From: Glaciecola flavus
GTDB taxonomy: Bacteria > Pseudomonadota > Gammaproteobacteria > Enterobacterales > Alteromonadaceae
Length of the DNA stretch: 64,000 nt
Direction of reading: 5' to 3'
Assembly: GCF_042646125.1 (NCBI RefSeq)
Contig: NZ_JBHRSW010000005.1
Span: forward strand, 186,001-250,000
Part shown: one piece after another, positions 9,027 through 18,013 of the stretch
Layout: each line of letters begins with the position of its first letter
Position numbering within the stretch: position 1 is the stretch's first letter
Translations under genes and position numbers: made by a program
Notes under the pieces: generated by a model
Told to the model about the DNA's origin: nothing
The model's database searches: none
What the model saw: the letters and a program-made list of their open reading frames with translations, nothing else

Positions 9027-10007
9027 TTGCGTAAATTAAATCAACTCATCTTTGTTATTTTGCTTAGCCATTATTCCTTCACCTTATGGGCTTTCGACAT
9101 CATTGCCCATCGTGGTGCATCTGGCTTTTTACCCGAACATACCAAAGAAGCGCTGGTGCTCAGTTATATGCAAGGTGCCGACTACATTGAGCAAGATTTG
9201 GTCGCGACCAAAGATGAGCAACTCATTGTATTGCACGATATCCATTTAGAAACCGTGACAAATGTTGAACTGCTTTACCCTAGCAGAAAACGCAGCGACG
9301 GCAGATACTATGTGATTGATTTTACGCTAAAAGAATTAAGGAGATTGCAAGTTCACGAAAGAACCGACGCAAATGGCAAGCGGGTGTTTCCTGAGCGTTA
9401 TGCCGGTTCAGGGTACTTTAGTATTGCTACATTTGAAGAGCACATCGAATTAATAAAAGAATTAAACAAACGATTTGGCACAAACACAGGGTTTTATCCC
9501 GAGATCAAATCCCCCGAATTTCACCTAAGTGAGGGTATAGACATAACCAAAATCACTCTGGATGTACTCAACAAACATGGATTAAATAGCCGTGAGGCCA
9601 ATATTTATGTGCAATGCTTTTACCCGCCAAGCTTGAAACGCATTAGACAAGAGTTCAAGAGTAAGGTGAAGCTGGTGCAGTTATTGGCCGAGAATGATTG
9701 GCAAGAATCTTCAGCCAATTATGACGCCTTGAAATCACAACAGGGTATTGAAGAAGTGGCACAATACGCTGATGGCATTGGCCCGTGGCTACCACAAATT
9801 TTTGAAGATGGGCATGGTAAACCCAAAGCCTTGTTAAACTATGCTAAAGCAGCGCAGCTGACTATTCACCCATACACGTACAGACAAGATGCCTTATTTG
9901 GCAACATGTCTGACGAAGCGTATTTTAATCGGATACGAAGCAGCGGCGTTGACGGCCTATTCACCGACCATATACTCCCATTTATGAAGCTAGATAAGGT
10001 GCCTTAG
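9027..10007 (+). CDS. glpQ: Periplasmic glycerophosphodiester phosphodiesterase
   Basis: The protein has 326 residues from a TTG start at 9027 with GGAG 6 bases upstream; this start gives a clean signal peptide (RKLNQLIFVILLSHYSFTLWA, cleaved before FDIIAHRG). The open frame to 8895 would bury it behind 44 poor residues. GlpQ hydrolyses deacylated phospholipids to glycerol-3-phosphate and an alcohol. Family landmarks are HRGASGFLPEHT with the catalytic His, GADYIEQDLV and VLHD with the metal-binding Glu/Asp, then YPEIKSPEFH, VQCF, and HPYTYR, and GVDGLFTD near the end. The order and spacing fit E. coli GlpQ. Its stop codon overlaps that of the convergent motY. Confidence 0.92.
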   Translation: MRKLNQLIFVILLSHYSFTLWAFDIIAHRGASGFLPEHTKEALVLSYMQGADYIEQDLVATKDEQLIVLHDIHLETVTNVELLYPSRKRSDGRYYVIDFTLKELRRLQVHERTDANGKRVFPERYAGSGYFSIATFEEHIELIKELNKRFGTNTGFYPEIKSPEFHLSEGIDITKITLDVLNKHGLNSREANIYVQCFYPPSLKRIRQEFKSKVKLVQLLAENDWQESSANYDALKSQQGIEEVAQYADGIGPWLPQIFEDGHGKPKALLNYAKAAQLTIHPYTYRQDALFGNMSDEAYFNRIRSSGVDGLFTDHILPFMKLDKVP

Positions 10008-10933
10008 GATTTTGCCATCCTAATAACCACACGTCGGTTTTTAGCTCGATCCAATTGGGTGTCGTTGGGAGAAATATGGCGCTTTTCGCCATAGCCATTT
10101 ACGTCAATTCTATCACTGTCGACACCCATCGAAGCAAAGTAATCTCTAATCTCATTCGCGCGTTTTATAGAGAGTTGTTCATTTGCCCAACTGCCACCAT
10201 AGCTGTCCGTAAATCCTGAGACAAGCACTAAGTCGAGAGCCAAATCTTCTTTTAAATACTCACCAATCATATCCAACCGACGCTGAGAATACTTAGTCAA
10301 TTCAGCACTATTCTTTTTATAACTAAGCACCGTGTACGCAATATCTTCAAAGCTAAAAGGCAGTAAGTTGCTAATACAGTTAGAAAAGCTTTGGTATAGC
10401 GGTTCAAAGTTACCCGCATTTAAGCCTACGGCAACTTGATCATTTGGATTTAACCAGTCTTGATACAAGATCGTCGGGAAAAAACCTTTTTCCAGCTCAG
10501 TTAACATCTGCCAAGCTGCCTCCTCAGGAAGATCGGCATCGTATTGTTTACGCAAATCCATATTCGCTAGACGCCGCGCTGCTACGCCTGGCATCCACGA
10601 TGGTGGCTTGGAGTATAATGTTGCGGTGTCATACTTTCCGGGTAACCTTTTCATATCTAAGGTAAACTCTAGATTAAGTTGTTTTGACGCTTCAGACACA
10701 AATTGCGCTTGTCCATAGCCTGGTATATCGTGACTCAATTCACACACCAACCTTGTTTGTGTAGACATCGTCCAAGTCGACTCATCAATTTGCGCGATAT
10801 ATTCTCGCATATTAGCATTTGCATGATTCGCATAATTTGTAAAAGCCGCTCCAACAAACAGAATAAAAGCACTTAAGTATTTATTTGCCGTTGAAATGTC
10901 AGATACGAAGATTTTTGTCATGTTTTTTGTCAT
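10004..10933 (-). CDS. motY: Sodium-type flagellar stator protein MotY
   Basis: This 309-residue secreted protein has a signal peptide ending around NHANA. The N-terminal MotY domain contains IDESTWTMSTQTRLVCELSH and the LELDM-like segment LEFTLDMKRLPG, then the conserved SFSNCISNLLPFSFEDIAYTVLSY. The C-terminal OmpA-like domain (about 190-305) binds peptidoglycan, with the NQ/KRANEIRDYF and RVVIRM motifs. MotY forms the T-ring around the basal body and helps assemble the PomAB sodium-driven stator in Vibrio and relatives. It suggests a polar, sodium-powered flagellum; no other flagellar gene is nearby, as is common for motY. Convergent with glpQ. Confidence 0.92.
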   Translation of the reverse strand: MTKNMTKIFVSDISTANKYLSAFILFVGAAFTNYANHANANMREYIAQIDESTWTMSTQTRLVCELSHDIPGYGQAQFVSEASKQLNLEFTLDMKRLPGKYDTATLYSKPPSWMPGVAARRLANMDLRKQYDADLPEEAAWQMLTELEKGFFPTILYQDWLNPNDQVAVGLNAGNFEPLYQSFSNCISNLLPFSFEDIAYTVLSYKKNSAELTKYSQRRLDMIGEYLKEDLALDLVLVSGFTDSYGGSWANEQLSIKRANEIRDYFASMGVDSDRIDVNGYGEKRHISPNDTQLDRAKNRRVVIRMAKS

Positions 10934-11096
10934 AATACGGTCTGTCTATATGAGTAAGATATCGGCAAAAATTCAACAAAACTTAATGCCCATATTCTAT
11001 GATTTGTTGACCCTAGGCTCTTACGTGCCTAACTAAAGCGATCGTAGCGCAATTACTAAGTAGACAATATTTTCTGCAAGGAACCTAACTACAATA

Positions 11097-11714
11097 ATGC
11101 CAACTTCCTCTTTTCAATTGAAAGACAGATTCAGAGGCTATTTCCCTGTAATCATTGATGTCGAAACTGCGGGTTTTAATGCTAATACAGATGCTATATT
11201 GGAAATTGCCGCTATCACCTTAAAAATAAAAGACAATGCCTTTGTAATGGATGAGTGCTTCCATGAGCATGTTGTGCCATTTGAAGGTGCCAATATCGAA
11301 AAGGCGGCCATAGAGTTCAACGGTATCGATCCTTTTTGCGCCTTGCGTGGCGCTAAAGCAGAAGATATGGTGTTTAAAGAATTGTGCAAGTTTATACGCA
11401 AAGCTCAAAAAAAGTCAGACTGCCAGCGAAGTGTCATCGTGGCTCACAACGCTACTTTCGATCAAGGTTTTGTCAATGCGGCAATCGAGCGCCACAATAT
11501 AAAGCGCTCCCCTTTCCATCCTTTCGTTTCTTTTGATACCACGTCTTTAGCGGCAATGAGTGTTGGACAAACGGTATTGGTTAAAGCATGCCAAGCAGCA
11601 GGAATTAGCTTTGATCAAAATGAAGCGCATTCCGCTTTGTACGACACGCAGAAAACCGCAGAATTATTTTGCTATATGATTAACCGCTACCAAAGTTTGG
11701 GTGGGTGGCCATAA
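11097..11714 (+). CDS. rnt: Ribonuclease T
   Basis: This 205-residue DEDD-family 3'-5' exoribonuclease matures the 3' ends of tRNA and other stable RNAs and turns over the CCA end. The exonuclease motifs are visible: VIIDVETAGFNANTDAILEIAA (Asp and Glu of motif I), VAHNATFDQGFV (motif II) and AHSALYDTQKTAELF (motif III, with the His of DEDDh enzymes). Length and the RFRGYFPV start match the family. An AAGGAA sequence lies upstream of the ATG. It is followed by a structured repeat, then bfd. Confidence 0.95.
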   Translation: MPTSSFQLKDRFRGYFPVIIDVETAGFNANTDAILEIAAITLKIKDNAFVMDECFHEHVVPFEGANIEKAAIEFNGIDPFCALRGAKAEDMVFKELCKFIRKAQKKSDCQRSVIVAHNATFDQGFVNAAIERHNIKRSPFHPFVSFDTTSLAAMSVGQTVLVKACQAAGISFDQNEAHSALYDTQKTAELFCYMINRYQSLGGWP

Positions 11715-11770
11715 TGGCTGTTTATCGCTTTGCTATTAAAGAATACAACATAGCCGGATTAAACTATGTT

Positions 11771-11870
11771 GAGTAGGGGCTTCTAGAATCAAAATTTGTT
11801 TTTCATGGACGAAAAACTAAAGCGTATATGGATATACTTGCAGCGTTTTTGATGCTAGCAGACCCTACTC
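11771..11870. repeat. Twin-hairpin intergenic element, copy A
   Basis: The 24-base arms 11771-11794 and 11847-11870 are complementary at 21 positions. The enclosed core folds into two hairpins: TTTTTC-ATGGAC-GAAAAA (11799-11816) and GTAT-ATGGAT-ATAC (11824-11837). The core matches copies B (57753-57910) and C (60483-60612), whereas the outer arms are largely different. It lies between rnt and bfd and could also terminate rnt transcription. Confidence 0.85.
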
Positions 11871-11961
11871 AGCCTAATTCAGCGCAATACAATTCCGCCG
11901 TAAAGAAAATAATAATTATTCGCAAAAAAGAACAAAAGTGGCTTGCACTAAGTGTGAATAA

Positions 11962-11985
11962 CAACTATTATCATTTGCAATGATA
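11962..11985. promoter_or_regulatory. Candidate Fur box upstream of bfd
   Basis: The segment AACTATTATCATTTGCAATG matches the Fur consensus (GATAATGATAATCATTATC) at about 13 of 19 positions when read on the minus strand, including the TGATAAT half. It lies about 20 bases before the bfd start. Bacterioferritin-associated ferredoxin genes are typically Fur-repressed, so the position is biologically sensible. Confidence 0.6.
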
Positions 11986-12002
11986 TTTATTAGGAAGCGA
12001 TA

Positions 12003-12197
12003 ATGTTTGTTTGCATGTGTTACGGCATCACAGATTCACAAATTGAAAAAGCGGTACGTGAAGACGGTATCGGCAATATGCGCGAACTAAAAGCCAAACT
12101 AGGTCTCGGCAGTCAATGTGGATCGTGTGTTGAAATGGCTCAAGATATCATCGATACGACTATTGTAGGCGAATCATTGTTTAAAAATGTTGGATAA
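12003..12197 (+). CDS. bfd: Bacterioferritin-associated ferredoxin
   Basis: This 64-residue 2Fe-2S protein (BFD-like domain) delivers electrons to bacterioferritin so that stored ferric iron can be released. The four cluster Cys are seen as the N-terminal CMCYGIT pair (C4, C6) and the GSQCGSCVEM pair, the C-X-C then C-X2-C pattern of Bfd. Length equals the family norm. A candidate Fur box lies just upstream, in keeping with expression under iron limitation. The bacterioferritin gene itself is not nearby. Convergent with grxD. Confidence 0.95.
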   Translation: MFVCMCYGITDSQIEKAVREDGIGNMRELKAKLGLGSQCGSCVEMAQDIIDTTIVGESLFKNVG

Positions 12198-12234
12198 ATT
12201 CACGCCCGATTATCTCAGGCGCTTATCAATAAAA

Positions 12235-12558
12235 TTATTCTGCTTCTGACGCTGCTTCTTTTATCAAGGTTTGCAATTCACCTTGTTGAAACATCTCTAA
12301 AATAATATCACAGCCGCCAATCAATTCTCCCTTGACCCATAACTGAGGAAAAGTTGGCCAATCGGCATACTTAGGTAATTCCGCACGGATATCCGGATTT
12401 TGCAATATGTCAACATACGCAAACTGCTCTCCGCACGACATCAGTGCTTGTGAAGCCTGAGAAGAAAAGCCACAACTTGGCAACTTAGGCGAACCTTTCA
12501 TGTATAACAACACTGGGTTTTCACTAATTTGCTCTTTAATCTTATCTATTGTTTCCAT
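12235..12558 (-). CDS. grxD: Monothiol glutaredoxin, Grx4 family
   Basis: This 107-residue protein has the CGFS active site (PKLPSCGFSSQAS), the TFPQLWV cis-Pro loop and the GGCDIILEM glutathione-binding segment. CGFS glutaredoxins bind and transfer glutathione-ligated 2Fe-2S clusters and work with BolA proteins in iron homeostasis rather than as disulfide reductases. Its proximity to bfd and sodB makes a small iron/redox neighbourhood. Start at ATG (METIDKIKEQ), full family length. Confidence 0.95.
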   Translation of the reverse strand: METIDKIKEQISENPVLLYMKGSPKLPSCGFSSQASQALMSCGEQFAYVDILQNPDIRAELPKYADWPTFPQLWVKGELIGGCDIILEMFQQGELQTLIKEAASEAE

Positions 12559-12807
12559 ATTTTTCGCCTTCTAAATCGATAAATTCACAGTTGTGATAAC
12601 TGTCTGTAAGGTAAGGCCAGCAATGATGAATATCAAGGCGATTTAACAAAATAAAAGATATATCTCATAACCGGTGATCTAGATAACTAGAAAAACAGAA
12701 AAAACAGTACTAGATGAAAAACTTATAAGCGTAAGGGTTTAAAAATTAACGACAAACCCCTACTCTCTAGTAGCTTAGAAAACACTTATACTTAATGGAG
12801 AAAACAC

Positions 12808-13392
12808 ATGGCTTTTGAGTTACCCGCATTACCGTACGAAAAAAATGCATTGGAACCACATATTTCGGCTGAAACGCTTGAATTTCACCACGGTAAACAT
12901 CACGCCACGTACGTGACTAAACTAAACGGTTTAATCGAAGGAACTGAACTTGCAGATAAGTCCTTAGAAGAGATTGTTAAAACAAGTGACGGCGGTGTAT
13001 TCAACAATGCTGCACAAATCTGGAATCACACCTTTTACTGGAATAGCTTAAGCCCCAACGGTGGCGGTGAGCCTACTGGCGATGTTGCAGACGCTATCAA
13101 CGCCAAGTGGGGATCATTTGCTGAGTTTAAAGCTGCGTTCAATGATAAAGCGGTAAACAATTTTGGTTCAAGCTGGACTTGGTTAGTAAAAACAGCAGAT
13201 GGTAGTTTAGATATCGTTAACACAAGCAATGCTGGCACACCAATCACTGAAGAAGGTGTCGTACCTCTTATCACCGTTGATTTGTGGGAGCACGCTTACT
13301 ACATCGATTATCGCAATGTTCGTCCAAACTACCTAGAAGGTTTCTGGTCGCTTGTAAATTGGGATTTTGCTGCTGAGAACTTCTCTGCATAA
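12808..13392 (+). CDS. sodB: Iron superoxide dismutase
   Basis: This 194-residue cytoplasmic enzyme converts superoxide to peroxide and oxygen. Metal ligands are visible: the first His in LEFHHGKHHATYV, the second in WNHTFYWN, and Asp and His in DLWEHAYYIDYRN. The FNNAAQIWNHTFYW segment, with its Gln, is characteristic of the iron rather than the manganese type. GGAG lies 8 bases before the ATG. A strong terminator follows at 13472-13497. Confidence 0.97.
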   Translation: MAFELPALPYEKNALEPHISAETLEFHHGKHHATYVTKLNGLIEGTELADKSLEEIVKTSDGGVFNNAAQIWNHTFYWNSLSPNGGGEPTGDVADAINAKWGSFAEFKAAFNDKAVNNFGSSWTWLVKTADGSLDIVNTSNAGTPITEEGVVPLITVDLWEHAYYIDYRNVRPNYLEGFWSLVNWDFAAENFSA

Positions 13393-13471
13393 GTGTTTGC
13401 AAACAGAATCAGCTAAAAACATTATCTTTTTGTAGGCGTCTACAATAAACAAATGTAACGCAATGTATGCT

Positions 13472-13497
13472 AAAGGCAGTGTATCGTCACTGCCTTT
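13472..13497 (+). terminator. Rho-independent terminator of sodB
   Basis: A perfect 10-bp stem (AAAGGCAGTG / CACTGCCTTT) with a TATCGT loop is followed by a T-run. It lies 80 bases after the sodB stop. Confidence 0.85.
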
Positions 13498-13571
13498 TTT
13501 GTATGTAGGCTGAACTTGGATTAAACAGAAACGACAAAAATAAAAAGCAATAGCTTGCTCCAAAGTTAAGT

Positions 13572-14054
13572 TTAACTCTTGCTAAATGCCAGTAAATCAT
13601 TCCCAGTTAATTGATATCCAATCCACTCATTTTTTGGCTTTGCGCCAATCGAATCATAGAAGTCAATGGACGGTGTATTCCAATCAAGTACACTCCACTC
13701 AAAGCGACCACATCCTTGTTCTACAGCTATATTCGCAAGGTGTTTGAGCAGCAATTTGCCCGCTCCACAGCCTCTGAATTTTGGAGAAACGTATAAATCC
13801 TCTAAGTACAAGCCATTTTTACCTAACCAGGTGGAATAATTGTAAAAATACACAGCGAATCCAATTGCTTTGCCCGCTTGCTCACATATAAGTGCTGACA
13901 CACTTGAGTTTGCACCAAACATAGATGTTTCGATATCGCGAACAGTGGCCTTTACCTCATGCTCTGCTTTTTCGTAAATAGCAAGTTCGGTGATAAAATG
14001 ATGAATTAAAGCAGCATCGTTTATGTTTGCTTGTCTAATATTTAGTTTTGTCAA
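13572..14054 (-). CDS. GNAT acetyltransferase, diamine N-acetyltransferase-like
   Basis: This 160-residue protein has the GNAT fold: motif A with an acetyl-CoA loop (LYVSPKFRGCGAGKLLLKHLA) and motif B (FEWSVLDWNTPSIDFYDSIGA). The sequence YNYSTWLGKNGLYLEDLYV and the WNTPSIDFY signature are like eukaryotic-type spermidine/spermine or thialysine acetyltransferases, so a small amine is the likely substrate. Specificity cannot be proven from sequence. It is a single gene, divergent from rluE. Confidence 0.85.
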   Translation of the reverse strand: MTKLNIRQANINDAALIHHFITELAIYEKAEHEVKATVRDIETSMFGANSSVSALICEQAGKAIGFAVYFYNYSTWLGKNGLYLEDLYVSPKFRGCGAGKLLLKHLANIAVEQGCGRFEWSVLDWNTPSIDFYDSIGAKPKNEWIGYQLTGNDLLAFSKS

Positions 14055-14132
14055 AGTACATTACGCCTTGAATTTATTTAGGTTATTTATAGAAGCTATT
14101 GCAGCCATAACATATCAGCTCTTGTGAGAACA

Positions 14133-14681
14133 ATGAATAGAAAACAACGCAAAATTATTCTGTTTAACAAGCCCTATTTGGTCTTAACGCAATTTACCGA
14201 TCAACAAGGGCGCGCAACCTTAAAAGACTATATCAATATACCCAACATCTATGCGGCAGGACGTCTAGATAGAGATAGCGAGGGCTTGTTAATACTCACA
14301 GATGATGGAAAACTAGCCAATCAACTCACCCACCCGAAGAAAAAGACCAGTAAGACTTATTGGGTACAAGTCGAGGGACAGCCCAATGAGGACGCTCTGC
14401 AAGCACTACGAAAGGGGCTTGACTTAAAAGATGGCAGAACCTTACCAGCAAAAGTAAGTGTTATCGACGAGCCAGCTGTGTGGCCGAGAACCCCTCCCAT
14501 ACGTGAACGACAGTCCATACCGACGACTTGGCTATCCATCACCATCACCGAAGGGCGTAATCGACAGGTAAGGCGAATGACTGCGCATATTGGGCACCCA
14601 ACTCTTCGCTTGATAAGATACCGCATTGGTAGCTGGACAATAGACGGTATCGAAAATGGCAGCTATTCGGTCATCGAATAA
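14133..14681 (+). CDS. rluE: 23S rRNA pseudouridine(2457) synthase RluE
   Basis: The protein has 182 residues from the ATG at 14133; a GTG 9 bases earlier is in frame. RluE isomerises U2457 of 23S rRNA. The catalytic Asp lies in the RsuA-family motif AAGRLDRDSEGLLILTDDG; further landmarks are KPYLVLTQFTD, TYWVQVEG, WPRTPPIRERQSIPTTWL and EGRNRQVRRMTAHIGHPTLRLIR, which match RluE closely. There is no N-terminal S4 domain, as expected for RluE. It is followed by mnmA with its own promoter. Confidence 0.93.
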   Translation: MNRKQRKIILFNKPYLVLTQFTDQQGRATLKDYINIPNIYAAGRLDRDSEGLLILTDDGKLANQLTHPKKKTSKTYWVQVEGQPNEDALQALRKGLDLKDGRTLPAKVSVIDEPAVWPRTPPIRERQSIPTTWLSITITEGRNRQVRRMTAHIGHPTLRLIRYRIGSWTIDGIENGSYSVIE

Positions 14682-14703
14682 CGATACCTTCCGCATACTT
14701 TTT

Positions 14704-14712
14704 TGCTATAAT
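14704..14712 (+). promoter_or_regulatory. Extended -10 promoter for mnmA
   Basis: TGCTATAAT is a perfect -10 hexamer with the TGn extension, 44 bases before the mnmA ATG. No good -35 is present, as is usual for extended -10 promoters. Confidence 0.55.
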
Positions 14713-14755
14713 TCGCGCTCAAAAATTTTAGTCAGCATCGAGTACCCCGTTTTAC

Positions 14756-15961
14756 ATGAATAACAGCCACTTAACAGAGCCACTTGAGGACAACGAAAAC
14801 AACGCCGACATCAAGGTTATCGTTGGTATGTCGGGCGGTGTAGATTCTTCTGTATCAGCGCTTTTACTTAAACAACAGGGCTATCAGGTCGAAGGCCTGT
14901 TCATGAAAAACTGGGAAGAAGATGACAATGACAAGTACTGCGCAGCTGCAGAAGATTTAGCGGATGCCCAAGCCATTGCCGACAAACTTGGCATCAAGCT
15001 TCATCGTATCAACTTTGCAGCGGAATACTGGGACAATGTATTCGAGTATTTTTTGGAAGAATACAAAGCGGGTCGTACACCCAATCCCGACATCATGTGC
15101 AATAAAGAAATCAAGTTTAAAGCCTTTTTAGAATTTGCAGCAGAAGACTTAGGTGCCGACTATATTGCAACTGGGCACTACGTGCAGCGCCGCTTAGTTG
15201 ACGGCCAATGGCAAATGATACGCGGTTTAGATAACAACAAGGATCAGAGCTATTTTTTGTATACTCTGAGTCACGCTCAAGTTGGCAAAACTTTATTCCC
15301 AATCGGTCACTTAGAAAAGCCCGAAGTGCGTAAAATTGCAGAAGCCAATGGCTTAATTACCCACAATAAAAAAGATAGCACGGGTATTTGCTTTATTGGT
15401 GAACGAAAATTCAAAGACTTCTTAAGTCAATACCTACCCGCACAACCGGGTATCATTGAAACGGTAGACGGCGAAGTAATTGGTAAGCATGAGGGCTTGA
15501 TGTATCACACATTAGGCCAACGAAAAGGCCTGTATATTGGCGGTACTAAAGACCACGGTGAAGAACCTTGGTATGTGGTTGGAAAAGACATTCAGCGAAA
15601 CGTACTGCTTGTCGCCCAAGGCGCAGATCATCCGTCTTTGTACTCTGACGGCTTACTGGCATCACAATTACACTGGGTATCGCGCACCCATTTTACCAAA
15701 GCGACAAAATTGGTCGTAAAAACACGATACCGACAAACAGACATTCCCTGCACGCTGTATCCGATAAACGAGGATACGGTAAAAGTGCTCTTTGATACAC
15801 CGCAAAAAGCCGTTACCCCAGGGCAATCCGCCGTATTTTATCAAGACGACATATGCTTGGGCGGGGCAATAATCGATCAATATATCAAATTAGATGACAC
15901 ACAATCACAACACACCCGCAACACCGATATAGCAGAGAAAGAAGCCAATAATGCTCAATAA
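14756..15961 (+). CDS. mnmA: tRNA-specific 2-thiouridylase
   Basis: This 401-residue cytoplasmic enzyme makes 2-thiouridine at wobble position 34 of tRNA Lys, Glu and Gln. The PP-loop ATP site is VGMSGGVDSSVSALLL; the catalytic Cys pair is in NPDIMCNKEIKF and STGICFIGERKF. Central SYFLYTLSHAQV and C-terminal TPGQSAVFYQDD motifs complete the family pattern. The N terminus carries about 20 extra acidic residues before the fold. The end overlaps hflD by 11 bases, forming mnmA-hflD-purB as in other gammaproteobacteria. Confidence 0.96.
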   Translation: MNNSHLTEPLEDNENNADIKVIVGMSGGVDSSVSALLLKQQGYQVEGLFMKNWEEDDNDKYCAAAEDLADAQAIADKLGIKLHRINFAAEYWDNVFEYFLEEYKAGRTPNPDIMCNKEIKFKAFLEFAAEDLGADYIATGHYVQRRLVDGQWQMIRGLDNNKDQSYFLYTLSHAQVGKTLFPIGHLEKPEVRKIAEANGLITHNKKDSTGICFIGERKFKDFLSQYLPAQPGIIETVDGEVIGKHEGLMYHTLGQRKGLYIGGTKDHGEEPWYVVGKDIQRNVLLVAQGADHPSLYSDGLLASQLHWVSRTHFTKATKLVVKTRYRQTDIPCTLYPINEDTVKVLFDTPQKAVTPGQSAVFYQDDICLGGAIIDQYIKLDDTQSQHTRNTDIAEKEANNAQ

Positions 15962-16574
15962 AGAACAAGAACAACAGCTTGCCCTAGCTGGGGTGTGTCA
16001 ATCTGCTTCCTTAGTAAAATCAATTGCACGTCGTGGACAAGCAGATACAGAGGCTTTTGAAGCAAGTATATCCAGTATTTTAGTTACCACACCTGAAAAT
16101 ACGCAGCAGGTGTATGGTGCCATCTCTAATTTACGTGTGGGCTTTAGCACGCTTATTGCTCAGCTGGATAACAGTGGTCAAAAAGACGCTGAATTAACCC
16201 GTTACATAGCATCAATGTTAAGCTTGGAGCGAAAACTCGCGAAAAATACAAACGCGATGCAGGAACTTGCTGATCGGGTGTCACATGTGCAGCGCCAACT
16301 TGCCCATGTGGATTTTGAACATCAACAAATCATTAGCTCATTGGCAAGTATTTATTCAGACATTGTCAGTCCGCTTGCCCCTAAAATTCAGGTGGCGGGT
16401 AACCCAGAATACTTGCGTATTGAATCCAATCAAAAAAAAGTGCGTGCTTTGCTCCTCGCGGGCATTCGCTCTACTGTGCTTTGGCGTCAACTCGGTGGTC
16501 GTCGCAGAAGCATACTGTTTTCTCGAAAAAAAATCGTAGCATCAGCTCGAGAAGCGATGCGCCGTATGAACTAA
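15951..16574 (+). CDS. hflD: High frequency lysogenization protein HflD homologue
   Basis: This 207-residue mostly helical protein is recognised by its position between mnmA and purB and by conserved segments (LALAGVCQSASLVKSIAR, RYIASMLSLERKL, LASIYSDIVSPLAPKIQV, VRALLLAGIRSTVLWRQLGG, RRRSILFSRKKIV). In E. coli HflD associates with the membrane and lowers lambda CII activity; its role for the host is unclear. It overlaps the mnmA end and lies 15 bases before purB, implying co-translation. Confidence 0.93.
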   Translation: MLNKEQEQQLALAGVCQSASLVKSIARRGQADTEAFEASISSILVTTPENTQQVYGAISNLRVGFSTLIAQLDNSGQKDAELTRYIASMLSLERKLAKNTNAMQELADRVSHVQRQLAHVDFEHQQIISSLASIYSDIVSPLAPKIQVAGNPEYLRIESNQKKVRALLLAGIRSTVLWRQLGGRRRSILFSRKKIVASAREAMRRMN

Positions 16575-16589
16575 CATTTAGGAAATCTA

Positions 16590-17972
16590 ATGGATTTATC
16601 TAGCCTCACTGCCCTATCTCCTGTCGATGGTCGATATGGGTCAAAAGCCGCCAGTTTACGCCCATTTTTTAGTGAATTTGGCCTGATTAAACACAGAGTA
16701 GAAGTCGAAGTTCGTTGGCTACAGGCTTTGTCAGAACAAACTGAGATCAGCGAAGTTCCCGCGTTTAGTGCAGAAGCAAATGCGCTGCTAAATGACATTG
16801 TCGAAAACTTTTCAGAATCTGACGCGCAAAGCATTAAAGACATTGAACGTACAACTAATCACGATGTAAAAGCCGTCGAATATTTCTTAAAGGAAAAGGT
16901 ACAAGGCTTTGAAGAATTACATCAGGTAAACGAATTCATTCATTTTGCATGTACTTCTGAAGACATCAATAACCTTTCTCACGCACTAATGCTCACAAAC
17001 GGGCTCAAGCAAGTATTAATCCCGCAATGCCAGTCGTTGATTGATGCCATTGCCGGCTTAGCCCGTGAATATCGCTGTATCCCTATGATGTCTAGAACAC
17101 ATGGTCAACCCGCGTCGCCATCGACAATGGGGAAAGAAATGGCGAATGTAGCGGTGAGATTGCACAGGCAGCTTAAACAAATTAAACAGGTAGAGATCCT
17201 TGGCAAAATTAATGGTGCAGTTGGCAATTACAATGCCCATTTGAGTGCCTACCCTAATGTAGACTGGCACGATTTTTCGCAGCGTTTTGTTAAAAGCCTA
17301 GGGCTGAGCCACAACCCTTTTACCACGCAAATAGAGCCACATGACTATATTGCCGAACTGTATGACGCCATTGCTAGATTCAACACCATTATCATTGATT
17401 TTGATCGCGATGTTTGGGGCTATATTGCGCTCGGTCTGTTTAAGCAAAAAACGATTGCCGGCGAAATTGGCTCTTCAACAATGCCGCATAAAGTCAATCC
17501 CATCGACTTTGAAAACTCTGAAGGAAACTTAGGATTGGCAAACGCTGTTCTTAATCACTTGAGTAGCAAACTGCCAGTCAGCAGATGGCAACGCGATTTA
17601 ACCGATTCGACGGTACTGCGAAACTTAGGTGTCGGGCTTGGCTATGCAGTGATTGCTTACCAAGCGACTCTAAAAGGAATAAGTAAACTACAAGTCAATG
17701 AACAAGCACTGCTTGACGACCTTAACAATAACTGGGAATTGCTCGCGGAACCCATTCAAACTGTAATGCGCCGTTATGGCATCGAAAAGCCTTACGAGAA
17801 ACTAAAAGAACTCACGCGCGGGAAAAAAGTCAATGCCGAAATAATGGCCGATTTTATTGACCAACTTTCATTGAGTGATGAAGTCAAGCTAGAACTTAAA
17901 GCACTAACACCTGCAAACTATATCGGTGACGCAATCCGGCTAGTCGATCAGTTGGATGAAACACTAAAATAA
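16590..17972 (+). CDS. purB: Adenylosuccinate lyase
   Basis: This 460-residue enzyme catalyses two steps of purine synthesis: SAICAR to AICAR, and adenylosuccinate to AMP, each releasing fumarate. Fumarase/ASL superfamily motifs are present: TNHDVKAVEYFL, HFACTSEDINN, SRTHGQPASPST (catalytic His) and the flexible loop GSSTMPHKVNPIDFEN with the catalytic Ser. N terminus MDLSSLTALSPVDGRYG and overall length are those of the gammaproteobacterial type. Third gene of the mnmA-hflD-purB operon. Confidence 0.97.
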   Translation: MDLSSLTALSPVDGRYGSKAASLRPFFSEFGLIKHRVEVEVRWLQALSEQTEISEVPAFSAEANALLNDIVENFSESDAQSIKDIERTTNHDVKAVEYFLKEKVQGFEELHQVNEFIHFACTSEDINNLSHALMLTNGLKQVLIPQCQSLIDAIAGLAREYRCIPMMSRTHGQPASPSTMGKEMANVAVRLHRQLKQIKQVEILGKINGAVGNYNAHLSAYPNVDWHDFSQRFVKSLGLSHNPFTTQIEPHDYIAELYDAIARFNTIIIDFDRDVWGYIALGLFKQKTIAGEIGSSTMPHKVNPIDFENSEGNLGLANAVLNHLSSKLPVSRWQRDLTDSTVLRNLGVGLGYAVIAYQATLKGISKLQVNEQALLDDLNNNWELLAEPIQTVMRRYGIEKPYEKLKELTRGKKVNAEIMADFIDQLSLSDEVKLELKALTPANYIGDAIRLVDQLDETLK

Positions 17973-18013
17973 ACGATACTTTACTCACGTTTAGTCACAC
18001 GGATGAGACAAAT